From assembly GCA_040398845.1 (NCBI GenBank), contig JBBATH010000010.1, positions 1 through 64,000 of the forward strand: 64,000 bases of DNA, written 5' to 3'. Below are positions 1 to 7,742 of this stretch, one piece after another; position 1 is the stretch's first letter, and each line of letters opens with the position of its first letter. Source of the DNA: WLND01 sp040398845. GTDB lineage: Bacteria > Actinomycetota > Actinomycetes > S36-B12. A program made the translations under genes and the position numbers. The notes under the pieces are model-generated. The model was not told where the DNA came from, ran no database searches, and saw only the letters and a program-made list of their open reading frames with translations.

Positions 1-38
1 CCAAGACTACCGGCACCACACCTATATGACCGACTTAT

Positions 39-764
39 TTACACGCGTGTCCTTAGGACGAGGACCATTTGACCTGGCCGTCGGGTGGCCGAGAGAAAAC
101 GGCGGAGGAGCAATTGTTCTGTCGCCGACCCAGCAGCGACGAGCCTGTCCTCGATCGACTTGGCTGCCTGTATGACCAACGGCAGCATCAGCGGATGGGC
201 GAACGTGAGGTTAGCCGTGAGGTCAAGGACGCCTTCGAGGCGCTGGCTGAGCGGGTTGATGATCGGTGCGGCTGCGCATGACAGGTCGCGCAAGACCTCC
301 ATGTAATGATCCTGACCGCTTGTCCAGGTGGGGAGACGTTCCTCGAGCGCGATGCCTACAGCGTTGCAGCCGGCGTACTCCTCCCTCCACACGAAGCCGG
401 GAACGCTGCTACCGCTGTCCATTCGTCGAAGGAGCGAGTCGTCGTCACAGACGCGGGCAAGGATGCATCCCTGAGCATCGAGGAGGACCGCGGCGGTGCC
501 GCATCCTGGCAGTAGATCCCCGAGATAGTCGAGTACGGGACGGGCCGTCCGCGTGAATCGATTGTCGGATTCGACCCCGGCATGGAACGGCAACTCGAGG
601 GGCGCTCCCTGATCGAGGCCAAATGCCCGAGACCGTGTCCAAGCGCGAGCGAGGAGCTGCTCTTGCGCTTGCTCCCTGCCAGCCGTGTCCACTGGAATCC
701 CTTCCCGCACCCTCACCCACGATGCTACCAATCGCTTGGTTGGTGCGTGATGGCCCCCAACCAT
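39..764 (-). CDS. GAF-domain transcriptional regulator, apparently lacking its DNA-binding half
   Basis: The 241 residues resemble the N-terminal sensor half of AcoR-type actinobacterial regulators: an alpha-helical lead (about 25-65), then a GAF domain with the typical GTAAVLLDAQGCIL and GFVWREEYAGCNAVGIAL blocks (about 85-165) and a second block around GVLDLT. Family members usually continue for several hundred residues to a C-terminal Fis-type helix-turn-helix. Here the frame ends in TAA just after LRRFLSATRRPGQ, so no DNA-binding part is present, and neither other frame of the remaining 38 bases looks like a continuation. It follows the SDR at 806-1606 on the same strand with a 41-nt gap and may have sensed the substrate of the adjacent catabolic island. 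The true start could be a GTG about 15 codons in. Premature truncation is inferred. Confidence 0.6.
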   Translation of the reverse strand: MVGGHHAPTKRLVASWVRVREGIPVDTAGREQAQEQLLARAWTRSRAFGLDQGAPLELPFHAGVESDNRFTRTARPVLDYLGDLLPGCGTAAVLLDAQGCILARVCDDDSLLRRMDSGSSVPGFVWREEYAGCNAVGIALEERLPTWTSGQDHYMEVLRDLSCAAAPIINPLSQRLEGVLDLTANLTFAHPLMLPLVIQAAKSIEDRLVAAGSATEQLLLRRFLSATRRPGQMVLVLRTRV

Positions 765-805
765 TGAGCCGGTGCATGTGAAGCGGTCATCGGTCGTCGT
801 CGCGA

Positions 806-1606
806 CTACGCCCAGGCCAGACCGCCGTCGACGAGGAGTGATGCGCCGTTGACATAAGCGCTCCTTGCGGAGACGAGGAAGAACGCGGCCTCGGCCTGTT
901 CTGCAGGAAGGGACACCCGACCGAGGGGAACTTTGCTGGCGAACGAGGCGACTGCTCCTGTCTGCGCATCGGCCGGACCGGTGACCATCCGCGTGAGGGT
1001 GGGTCCAGGGAGCAGTTCGTTGACCCTGACCCCCTTCGGTCCTACCTCAAGGGCAGCAGCTCGGGTGAGCGCGGTGACGGCCCGTTTCGATGCGGCGTAA
1101 GGTCCTAGGTCGGCGATTGATTTCACCGACGTCACGGAGCCGATGTTGAGCACGACCCCCCGCCCCTGATTGATCATGATGGGCAGGGCGTAACGCATGC
1201 AAAGGAAGACACCCTTGACGTTGACCCCCATGATGTGATCGAAACTGCGCACATCGAACTCCGCGATCGGAGTTGGTGGCACGATAACGCCAGCGCAGTT
1301 CACGAGGATGTCCAAGGAGCCGTGGTTGTCCCGAGAGGCAGACATGCACCGTTCCACGCTGTCGGCGTCAGTGACGTCCGCCGTGATGAACTCAGCTGAG
1401 CCCCCGGACGCCACGATGCTTTGGACCAGCCCGGCCAATGGCTCCTTTCGCCGATCGACTCCCACGACACGGGCGCCCCGCTCGGCAAGGAGCTCGGCGA
1501 TTGCGCGCCCGATTCCACTCCCGGCACCGGTGATGACGGCGACCTGTCCACGAAGCTCGCCGCGCGCATGGTCCTGAGAACTTGCCTCGGGTGGTGGAGT
1601 AGACAC
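806..1606 (-). CDS. short-chain dehydrogenase/reductase (SDR)
   Basis: A classical SDR of 266 residues. The cofactor-binding TGAGSGIG lies near residue 26, the NCAG motif near 110 and the catalytic YAASK near 175, with a preceding Ser in NIGSVTS; the C-terminus ends in the usual VDGG. A basic pair (DRRKE) after beta-2 would allow NADP(H) use. It probably interconverts a secondary alcohol and a ketone in the catabolic island. The GTG start at 1606 is supported by a TAGGCT hexamer exactly 6 nt upstream on the same strand, the leaderless arrangement repeated elsewhere in the window. It is divergent from the SnoaL-like gene at 1690 and probably co-transcribed with the GAF protein downstream. The substrate cannot be read from the sequence. 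Confidence 0.9.
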   Translation of the reverse strand: MSTPPPEASSQDHARGELRGQVAVITGAGSGIGRAIAELLAERGARVVGVDRRKEPLAGLVQSIVASGGSAEFITADVTDADSVERCMSASRDNHGSLDILVNCAGVIVPPTPIAEFDVRSFDHIMGVNVKGVFLCMRYALPIMINQGRGVVLNIGSVTSVKSIADLGPYAASKRAVTALTRAAALEVGPKGVRVNELLPGPTLTRMVTGPADAQTGAVASFASKVPLGRVSLPAEQAEAAFFLVSARSAYVNGASLLVDGGLAWA

Positions 1607-1612
1607 AAGAGG

Positions 1613-1683
1613 AGCCTATGCAGCAACGTGAGCATTGACTGTTTCAAGATGGGACACGACAGGGGAGTCTGCGAACCTACAGT
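1613..1683. promoter_or_regulatory. back-to-back leaderless promoters
   Basis: The 83-nt divergent intergenic space holds two -10 hexamers. TAGGCT (1613-1618, minus strand) sits 6 nt before the GTG at 1606, and TACAGT (1678-1683, plus strand) sits 6 nt before the ATG at 1690. Neither gene has a Shine-Dalgarno sequence in that space, so both transcripts probably begin at the start codon. A TTGACT at 1635-1640 is too far from TACAGT for a clean -35. Confidence 0.6.
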
Positions 1684-1689
1684 GGTCCC

Positions 1690-2139
1690 ATGGTGCTCGA
1701 TGCGGTCCGGGAACGTGTCATGGCGCGCTACAGCGCCTATGCCCACCTTCTGGACGATGGGCACATCGAAAGCTGGGCCGAGTGCTTCACCCCGGACGGA
1801 AGACTCGAGACCACCCGGCCCTTGCTCGTTGTGGGCCGTGAGAATCTGATCGAGTTCGGACGCCTCTGGCTGTTGGCGCAGCGGGGTCCAACGCGCCACA
1901 GCACTTGGCATCACGAACTTGCCCAGGACGGCGATTTGATCACTGGCCGTTGTTCGGCCGCTTTGCTGCAGACCACTGAGGCGGGTGTCTCGATCGTCTT
2001 CACGGCTACCTACCGAGACGTCTTCGAATTCCATGACGAGGATTGGCGGATACGGCATCGACACGTCTCGATGGATGCACCCTTGGTTCGGACGCCTTCC
2101 GAACCTGCAGCCAAACGAAACCTCCATGCGGTGGAGTAG
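1690..2139 (+). CDS. SnoaL-like / NTF2-fold protein
   Basis: A 149-residue protein of the SnoaL-like (NTF2) alpha+beta-barrel type, seen in the pattern of an N-terminal helix (VRERVMARYSAYAHLLD), DDGHIESWAECFTPDG, the central beta strands and a C-terminal RIRHRHVSMD. Relatives include small isomerases and hydratases and the beta subunits of aromatic-ring dioxygenases; no dioxygenase alpha subunit is nearby, so a stand-alone enzyme or binding role is more likely. It heads a plus-strand run with the SDR, flavin monooxygenase and lactonase genes that follow, 43 nt before the SDR. The start is set by a leaderless -10 (TACAGT) 6 nt upstream. Residues after about 130 look non-conserved. Confidence 0.75.
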   Translation: MVLDAVRERVMARYSAYAHLLDDGHIESWAECFTPDGRLETTRPLLVVGRENLIEFGRLWLLAQRGPTRHSTWHHELAQDGDLITGRCSAALLQTTEAGVSIVFTATYRDVFEFHDEDWRIRHRHVSMDAPLVRTPSEPAAKRNLHAVE

Positions 2140-2182
2140 CGGCGAGCAGTTGTAGCCCAAGTACGTCGATGGAAGGACATAT

Positions 2183-2950
2183 ATGGCTTGGCAGGACAAG
2201 GTGGCGGTCATCGCTGCTGCAGGCTCGGGTATTGGCCGGATGAGCGCCATTGCCTTGTCGGGTGCTGGCGCGACGGTGGCGCTCATCGACCTCAACGGTG
2301 ACTCTGTTCGCGAACTCGCACGTGAACTGGTCGCGGCCGGCGGCCGAGCCTCGGGGCACCAGGCAGACCTCGGCTGCGTTGACCAGATCCAGCGCGTTGC
2401 AGCCGAGATCGGTGGTGTCGTGCCGCACGTCGACATTCTCGTGAGCAATGTGGGGATGCCCAATCCGCATGGAATTGATGGAATCTCCGAAGCACAGTGG
2501 GAGAAAAGTGTAGACGTGAACCTCAAGAGCGGGTTCTTCCTCACCCAAGCGGTGCTTCCGCTCATGCGAAGGACAGGGAATGGCGGATCGATCATCTACA
2601 CCTCGTCTGCGGCAGGCCTCGTGGGATCCTTCACCAGCCCGCTCTACTCGCTGACGAAGGCGGGTCTCATCGGTCTCACGAAATCGCTGTGCGTTGTCCT
2701 GGCGCCGGAGGGAATTCGGGTAAATGCCGTCTGCCCCGGCCCGGTCCGCACTCCGATGCTGGCCGGCTTCATGGCCAAGGGGCAGGAATCGATTGATGAG
2801 GTTGCCGAACTGTATTCGAGTCGCGTGCCGCTTGGGCGCGTTGCTGAGCCCAGTGAGATTGCGGCAGCGATACTGTTCCTCGCCGGCGAAGAGTCGAGCT
2901 ACCTCACCGGTGTGGCTCTGCCGGTCGACGGCGGATACACGGCGGTCTAG
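2183..2950 (+). CDS. short-chain dehydrogenase/reductase (SDR)
   Basis: A 255-residue classical SDR, but with two odd motifs. The Gly-rich loop reads AAAGSGIG instead of TGxxxGIG, and the NAG motif is SNVG. The catalytic Tyr and Lys are present as YSLTK near residue 155, after YTSSAAG. An acidic residue after beta-2 (ALIDLNGDS) predicts NAD(H). It ends VDGGYTAV as in the family. The start is supported by GGAAGGA 6 nt upstream of the ATG. Its stop lies only 6 nt before the luciferase-like monooxygenase, so the two are co-transcribed. A plausible role is oxidation of a cyclic alcohol to the ketone used by that monooxygenase; this is inference from order only. Confidence 0.88.
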   Translation: MAWQDKVAVIAAAGSGIGRMSAIALSGAGATVALIDLNGDSVRELARELVAAGGRASGHQADLGCVDQIQRVAAEIGGVVPHVDILVSNVGMPNPHGIDGISEAQWEKSVDVNLKSGFFLTQAVLPLMRRTGNGGSIIYTSSAAGLVGSFTSPLYSLTKAGLIGLTKSLCVVLAPEGIRVNAVCPGPVRTPMLAGFMAKGQESIDEVAELYSSRVPLGRVAEPSEIAAAILFLAGEESSYLTGVALPVDGGYTAV

Positions 2951-2956
2951 TCGCAC

Positions 2957-4009
2957 ATGGAGACCATCTACCCCCGAAGATTCGGCGTCTTCTACGACTT
3001 TCGAAATCCAGCGGCATGGCGTCAGCCATGGCCGGAGCGCTACCGGCAACTCATCGATCAGATTGCCTGGGTGGATGCGGAACTTGAATTCGATGAAATC
3101 TCAATCTCGGAGCACCACTTCCTCGATGACGGATGGACACCTTCACCGCTGGTGCTCGCGGCGGCCGTGGCCTCGCGCACCTCGCGGGTGGGCATTGCAA
3201 CGAACATCATCCAGTTGCCTCTCCACCAGCCACTGAGGATCGCTGAGGATGCCCTGACCGTTGACATCCTGTCGCAGGGGCGTTTCCGGCTGGGTGTTGC
3301 TGCCGGCTACCGCGAAGAGGAGTTCGCCGGACTGGGTGTCCGTCTTGGCGATCGCGGGAGTCTCATGGACGAGGGGATCGCGATCATCCGAAAGGCCTTC
3401 GCGGGTGAGCCATTTGCCTTCTCCGGCAGGCACTGGTCCTTTCCTGAGTTAACCGTCGCACCCGGCCCAATGCGACCTGGCGGACCTGAGATCTGGCTGG
3501 GGGGCAGGGCTCGACCCGCATTGGAGCGAGCGGCAGCACAGGGCGACGGATTCATGGCTTCGTCCAATGACGACGTAACGGGCTACCTTGCGGCGCGCCG
3601 GCAGCTCGGATTTAAGGACGCGCCTGCGAAGACCATGCGGACCGCTCGATTGATTATCGATGAGGATCCGGAGCGGGCACTGGAGGAACTCAGCGAGCAC
3701 ATGCTCTTCCACGTGAACGAGTACATCGAATACGGATTCGTAAAGAGGCCGCGATACACCGACGCTCGCGATCTCATCCGAGACGGCCAGTTCGACATCG
3801 TTGACGCCGAAGGTGCGTTGGACCGGCTCAGGACCGCGGGGGCCGCCGGAGTTCATGAGTTTCACGTCTACGGGGTCCTGCCCGGTGAGCCGCTCGACTC
3901 AGGGTCACGGCGACTTGACTACATCTCGAACAAGGTGCTGCCAACCCTGCGATTGGGATGGTCGGCGCCCGTTGCTCGACACGAGGAAGAAGGAACAAAT
4001 GTGGAATGA
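2957..4009 (+). CDS. LLM-class (luciferase-like) flavin-dependent monooxygenase
   Basis: 350 residues of the bacterial-luciferase TIM-barrel family. Diagnostic blocks are ISISEHHF near residue 50, VGIATNIIQLPLHQPLRIAEDALTVD split over residues 77-102, the GRFRLGVAAGYREEEF segment near 105-120 and PEIWLGGRA near 178. The family uses FMNH2 or F420H2 and includes Baeyer-Villiger enzymes such as the diketocamphane monooxygenases as well as alkane and sulfonate oxygenases and dehydrogenases; sequence alone does not choose. The SDR immediately upstream and the SMP-30 lactonase overlapping its 3' end favour a ketone-to-lactone oxygenation. The ATG follows the SDR by 6 nt without a strong Shine-Dalgarno, consistent with translational coupling. 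Confidence 0.85.
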   Translation: METIYPRRFGVFYDFRNPAAWRQPWPERYRQLIDQIAWVDAELEFDEISISEHHFLDDGWTPSPLVLAAAVASRTSRVGIATNIIQLPLHQPLRIAEDALTVDILSQGRFRLGVAAGYREEEFAGLGVRLGDRGSLMDEGIAIIRKAFAGEPFAFSGRHWSFPELTVAPGPMRPGGPEIWLGGRARPALERAAAQGDGFMASSNDDVTGYLAARRQLGFKDAPAKTMRTARLIIDEDPERALEELSEHMLFHVNEYIEYGFVKRPRYTDARDLIRDGQFDIVDAEGALDRLRTAGAAGVHEFHVYGVLPGEPLDSGSRRLDYISNKVLPTLRLGWSAPVARHEEEGTNVE

Positions 4010-4895
4010 GTTGCAACAGGTTGAGAACTGCACCGTGTTTATCGCTGATGACATGCTTGGGGAGGGTCCGCATTGGGACGAGCACCGCGGGATCCTCTCG
4101 CGTGTCGACATCCATGCCGGGCTCCTCCGGTTGTGCGATCCCGCGACGGGGGAGCAGTCAACTCAGGTGATTGAAACACCCCTTGGTTTCGCGATTCCGC
4201 GTCGCTCGGGCGGGTACGTCATGGGTATCGGCCTGACCATTGTGCTGACGGAGCCCGATGGATCTCGCCGGACGTTGGTTGACTTGTCATCCCTTGACCC
4301 CTACAACCGATTCAACGATGCGGTGTGCGATGCACAGGGACGACTGTGGGCCGGGACGATGTGCTCACAACGCCCGGACGGATTTCGGCCCTCGGGTCAG
4401 GCCGCTCTGTATCGGATCGACCCCGATGGCACCTGCGAGCAGGTCCTCGAGGATCTGACGATTTCTAATGGAATGGATTGGCCGGACGCCTCGACACTCA
4501 TGCATGTCGATAGCAGTCGACATCGGATTGATACCTATCCGGTGACAAGTGAGGGGCGACTTGGGGAGCGAATCCCGTTCGCGCAGTTTGACCCATCTGA
4601 CGGTTTGCCTGACGGACTGACGATCGACGACGAGGGCTGTGCGTGGGTCGCCTTCTTTGGCGGGGGACAGGTCAGACGATTCGACCGGCAAGGCGCAGAG
4701 ATCGCACGGTTTCTTCTGCCCGCGAGTTGCACGACGAGCGTGGCGTTCGGCGGGCACGACCTCGCGGATCTGTTCGTTCCGACGTCACGCCACCGACTCA
4801 GCGCCGAACAGGTGGCACAGCAACCGCTAGCTGGGTCGCTGTTTCGCCTGCGCCCCGGGGTTCGAGGACGGGTTGGTCACCGATTCGCCGGGTAG
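3999..4895 (+). CDS. SMP-30/gluconolactonase-family lactone hydrolase
   Basis: 298 residues of the six-bladed beta-propeller SMP-30/LRE family. The divalent-metal ligands are in place: Glu in GEGPHWD (about residue 19), Asn in YNRFNDAVCDAQGRLWAGT (about 105), Asn in ISNGMDW (about 152) and Asp in DGLPDGLTIDDEG (about 205). Such enzymes hydrolyse lactones (gluconolactone, xylonolactone, homoserine-lactone analogues). I chose the ATG at 3999, which overlaps the end of the monooxygenase gene and has GAAGAAGGA 5 nt upstream; the longer open frame has no family similarity. The overlap with a putative Baeyer-Villiger-type enzyme suggests that it opens the lactone that enzyme makes. The last gene of this transcription unit; 157 nt of regulatory DNA follows. 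Confidence 0.88.
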   Translation: MWNELQQVENCTVFIADDMLGEGPHWDEHRGILSRVDIHAGLLRLCDPATGEQSTQVIETPLGFAIPRRSGGYVMGIGLTIVLTEPDGSRRTLVDLSSLDPYNRFNDAVCDAQGRLWAGTMCSQRPDGFRPSGQAALYRIDPDGTCEQVLEDLTISNGMDWPDASTLMHVDSSRHRIDTYPVTSEGRLGERIPFAQFDPSDGLPDGLTIDDEGCAWVAFFGGGQVRRFDRQGAEIARFLLPASCTTSVAFGGHDLADLFVPTSRHRLSAEQVAQQPLAGSLFRLRPGVRGRVGHRFAG

Positions 4896-4936
4896 CTCCG
4901 AGGGGATAGCGGGCTGGAGGGAGATTGCGCGAGCCG

Positions 4937-4965
4937 TTGACAGGTTGCGAAAGGCCCCTTAGAGT
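4937..4965 (+). promoter_or_regulatory. sigma-70-type promoter of the thiolase operon
   Basis: A perfect -35 TTGACA (4937-4942) is separated by 17 bp from TAGAGT (4960-4965). It is the best housekeeping-type promoter in the window. Transcription would start near 4972 and leave an 80-nt leader before the GTG at 5053, containing the 7-bp hairpin GCTGCGC-TT-GCGCAGC at 5006-5021. Confidence 0.75.
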
Positions 4966-4999
4966 TTCGTTAATACGAAAGAAACTTCGATATATCGAA
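4965..4999. promoter_or_regulatory. tandem palindromic operators, probable IclR-family sites
   Basis: Two palindromes with shared TTCG/CGAA arms lie directly downstream of the -10 box: TTTCGT-TAAT-ACGAAA (4965-4980) and the perfect 14-mer TTCGATATATCGAA (4986-4999), with centres 20 bp apart, two helical turns. IclR-family proteins commonly bind TTCG-type palindromes. Their position over the transcription start predicts repression, most simply by the IclR protein encoded in this operon at 9356. Confidence 0.65.
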
Positions 5000-5052
5000 C
5001 AACTGGCTGCGCTTGCGCAGCGTAGGAGGCTTCGCCACCTGATGGAGGAAAC

Positions 5053-6054
5053 GTGGGCATAGTCGTCGTGACCGCCGGACATCAGATCGCCGGCGAGAGA
5101 ATCGAAACCGCATCGCTCGAGGAATTGATCTTTGAGACCGTGTCGACGGCGATCGCCAAGGCGGGGATAGCACCTGAGTCGGTCGACGCGATTGTCATGA
5201 GCGGCAACGACCAGACCGATGGCCGGATCATCTCCTGCATGGTCACCGCCGGGCCTGCCGGCGGGGTCGGCAAGAACGTCATGACCATTGCATCGGGCCC
5301 GGAGCATGCGTTCGCGTACGCCTACCTGCGACTCCTCGCAGGGCAGGGCAAAAATGCCGTCGTCGTGGGCTGGAGCAAGCCCAGCGAGTCGGCATTCCCA
5401 GAGCATGCGGAACTGGTTTCGGCTGATCCCTTCATGGTGCGGCCAATCGGGATGAATCGACTCATCGCAGCCGCATTGCAAGCGTCGGCACTCCCCGAGG
5501 CCGAGCGCACTGGTGCTCGCTCGGAATCCGCGAATGACCCGTTCGTCTCGTGGCCGCTGACGGCTTCGGACTGTCAGGATCACGCAGACGGCGTATGCGC
5601 GATCGTTCTTGAGTCGCGTGAGCCCGGTTATGTCGGCGAGGGAGCCTGGGTTCGGGGCGTCGGATGGGCCATGGACAGGTATGACCTTGGGGATCGAGAC
5701 GACATCGAGGTGGGTGGACTCACCGCTGCGACCGAACTCGCTCTCAAACAGGCTGGCGACTCATTTGGACCGATCGGCACGCTTGATGCCTTCGCCGTCG
5801 GAGTCCCGAACGAACGTCGCCTCGCCCAACGCCTTACCCAACTGCTCGGCGATGACAAGACCGTGAGTTTCCCGTCAATTGATTGCCTTAATCCGGACTT
5901 CGCCGCGGGGCTCTTCGCCATTTGGCGAGCAGCCCAGCGAGTGATGAGTCCAGTCCGGCCGGACGCACCGCACTTTGCTGCCGCTTCCGCGACCCTGGGC
6001 TTCGCGGCTCAGGGAGTCACCGTTGTGCTTATGTCAGATCTTTCGGAGGTGTGA
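5053..6054 (+). CDS. thiolase-fold protein lacking the catalytic cysteine
   Basis: 333 residues with the two-layer thiolase fold recognisable from SLEELIFETVSTAIAKAGI (about 19-37), a VDAIVMSGND strand, and a GKNAVVVGWSKPSES strand (about 100-115) equivalent to VVGVEKMS of SCP-x thiolases. The nucleophile segment reads IASGPEHAFAYA, without the Cys of the normal CASG motif, and the C-terminal GHPxGxTG and CxG motifs are missing. It is about 60 residues shorter than a thiolase. It is therefore not a thiolase on its own and is likely a partner of the next gene. It is the first gene after the promoter and operators at 4937-4999, with GGAGG 6 nt before its GTG start. Together with 6059 and 7255 it looks like a three-component thiolase-fold lyase. 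Confidence 0.7.
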   Translation: MGIVVVTAGHQIAGERIETASLEELIFETVSTAIAKAGIAPESVDAIVMSGNDQTDGRIISCMVTAGPAGGVGKNVMTIASGPEHAFAYAYLRLLAGQGKNAVVVGWSKPSESAFPEHAELVSADPFMVRPIGMNRLIAAALQASALPEAERTGARSESANDPFVSWPLTASDCQDHADGVCAIVLESREPGYVGEGAWVRGVGWAMDRYDLGDRDDIEVGGLTAATELALKQAGDSFGPIGTLDAFAVGVPNERRLAQRLTQLLGDDKTVSFPSIDCLNPDFAAGLFAIWRAAQRVMSPVRPDAPHFAAASATLGFAAQGVTVVLMSDLSEV

Positions 6055-6058
6055 GGAC

Positions 6059-7258
6059 ATGCGCAATGTAGGGATACTCGGAGTCGGCCAGACGGACTTC
6101 GTCACCAAGCGAACGGACGTCACGTATCCAGAGCTCGTCCGTGAAGGTGCGCAGTTGGCATTCAACGATGCTGGCCTGTCTATGCGCGACGTCGAGGCAG
6201 TCGTGGTGCCACTTGCCCCTGATGCGCTCATCGGGATCGGGAATGGTGAGCGGTGGCTCGTCGAAGCGATTGGAGCGACGGGCAAGCCCGTTATGCGGGT
6301 GAACAACGGTGGAGCTACGGGAGCGAGCGCCGTTGAGGCTGCGTGGATGCATATTGCGTCCGGCCTCTTTGATGTCGTACTCGTTGCTGGTGCTGACCGA
6401 GTGAGTGAGTCGCTCTCAGCCCAATCTGTTCTCAACAAGATGTGGGACGTGGCCTACGAGCGCCCGTATCCGCAAAATACCATAACCATGCTCGCAATGT
6501 CGGCTATGCGCTACAACCACATGTACGGCGCCGACGAGCGTGACATGGCGCGGGTGACGGTGAAGAACCGTAGGCATGCTTCCCTCAACCCACATGCCCA
6601 TCTGCGTGAACTGGTAACTGAGGATGATGTCCTGAACTCCAGGATCCTCTCTTGGCCGCTGAAACTTGGCGACGTCTGCCCATCCTCCACTGGCGGCGCC
6701 GCACTCATTCTCGTCTCTGAGGAGTATGCGGCCCGTATGAAGAAACCTGTTGCCTGGATCCGAGGACTGGGCCAGAACACGGAGACCTTCTGGATGGGGG
6801 ATCGTGTCGGTCCCCAAGCACTGGGCGACCACGCTGACGCGGATGCTCTCGCCGTTGCCTTTGAGCGCGCGTATGCCCAGGCGGGACTCACCGACCCAAC
6901 GACCCAGATCGATGTCGCCGAAATCTACGCGCCGTTCTCAAGTGTGGAATTCCACGTGATTGAGGCAGCCGGTCTCTGCGGACGAGGTGAAGCGCCAGCG
7001 CTTCTTGCCGGCGGGGCCTTCCACCTCGGCGCCCAGGGAGTCGTCGTCAATCCCTCTGGGGGAACCCAGTGCACGAACCCCATCGCCGTGACCGGAACGG
7101 TGCGAGTCATCGAGGCTGCCACTCAGGTTCTCGGCCGTGCAGGCGAGCGACAGGTGGCGGGCGCCAATGTAGCCATCGCCAGCGCGATTGGTGGAGACCA
7201 TCAGTTCTACTCGACCTTCGTCATTGCCAACCATCTCGATCCGATTGGACACCCATGA
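6059..7258 (+). CDS. SCP-x/Ltp2-type thiolase-fold lyase, nucleophile Cys replaced by Gly
   Basis: 399 residues of the SCP-x thiolase family: NVGILGVGQTDF at the N-terminus, YPELVREGAQLAFNDAGL, VRVNNGGATGASAVE near 85 and VVNPSGGTQCTNPIAVTG near 345. In genuine thiolases the first motif is NNxCxTGSSA; here the Cys position is Gly. The usual GHPxGATG is TNPIAVTG, so the catalytic His is also gone. Relatives with such changes that pair with a DUF35 protein, such as Ltp2-ChsH2 of steroid degradation, act as retro-aldolases; I recall Ltp2 relying on tyrosines. The start ATG follows the previous stop by 4 nt with GGAGGTG upstream, and the stop overlaps the DUF35 ATG as ATGA. Predicted to cleave a beta-hydroxyacyl-CoA. 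Confidence 0.8.
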   Translation: MRNVGILGVGQTDFVTKRTDVTYPELVREGAQLAFNDAGLSMRDVEAVVVPLAPDALIGIGNGERWLVEAIGATGKPVMRVNNGGATGASAVEAAWMHIASGLFDVVLVAGADRVSESLSAQSVLNKMWDVAYERPYPQNTITMLAMSAMRYNHMYGADERDMARVTVKNRRHASLNPHAHLRELVTEDDVLNSRILSWPLKLGDVCPSSTGGAALILVSEEYAARMKKPVAWIRGLGQNTETFWMGDRVGPQALGDHADADALAVAFERAYAQAGLTDPTTQIDVAEIYAPFSSVEFHVIEAAGLCGRGEAPALLAGGAFHLGAQGVVVNPSGGTQCTNPIAVTGTVRVIEAATQVLGRAGERQVAGANVAIASAIGGDHQFYSTFVIANHLDPIGHP

Positions 7259-7740
7259 CATCCGCAAGCGAAACCGCCCCGGCTCGCTTCTACGAGCAAA
7301 CCTGGGACCTCAGTTACCGACACGCGCTCGGCGCGACTGTCGGAGTATTCCTTGACGGGCTCCGTGACGCTAAACTTCTTGGCCGTCAGTGCCCGAAGTG
7401 CTCCAGAGTTCTCGTCCCGCCGCGCTCATACTGCGATCGCTGCCTCGTGGAGACCGGAGATTGGCAGGAGGTGGCCAATGAAGGGGTCATCGAGATGATG
7501 ACGATCGTCTACGAACCGTTCAAGGGGCTTCCGGCGCCGCCATACGCGATTGCCTATGTCCTTCTCGACGGAGCAAGCACAGCGCTCCTCGGCTACGTCC
7601 ACGGGATTGATCTAACAGAAGTGAAGTCGGCGACGGAGCAACTGGCGATCGGCAAGCGCGTGAACGTTCACTTCAGCCCGGAGCCCAAGGGGGACGTGAC
7701 CGACTACTGGTTCGAACTCTCAGACAAGGAACCCTCCTAA
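7255..7740 (+). CDS. Zn-ribbon OB-fold (DUF35/ChsH2-type) acyl-CoA-associated protein
   Basis: 161 residues with the DUF35 architecture: an N-terminal helix (about 25-42: ATVGVFLDGLRDAKL), a rubredoxin-like zinc ribbon with four Cys (CPKC and CDRC, about 47-65), then an OB-fold beta-barrel (VIEMMTIVYEPF through GKRVNVHF). DUF35 proteins bind acyl-CoA and form complexes with thiolase-fold enzymes (ChsH2 with Ltp2; BbsA with BbsB; archaeal acetoacetyl-CoA thiolase/HMG-CoA synthase). The ATGA overlap with the thiolase-fold gene gives tight coupling and supports a stoichiometric complex. The start was moved inward from a longer open frame because only this part matches the family. Confidence 0.88.
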   Translation: MTSASETAPARFYEQTWDLSYRHALGATVGVFLDGLRDAKLLGRQCPKCSRVLVPPRSYCDRCLVETGDWQEVANEGVIEMMTIVYEPFKGLPAPPYAIAYVLLDGASTALLGYVHGIDLTEVKSATEQLAIGKRVNVHFSPEPKGDVTDYWFELSDKEPS

Positions 7741-7742
7741 AC

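Noticed and set aside
1300..2595. Minus-strand ORF of 431 codons across two SDR genes and the SnoaL-like gene
   Set aside because: It overlaps three real genes on both strands and shows no recognisable domain.
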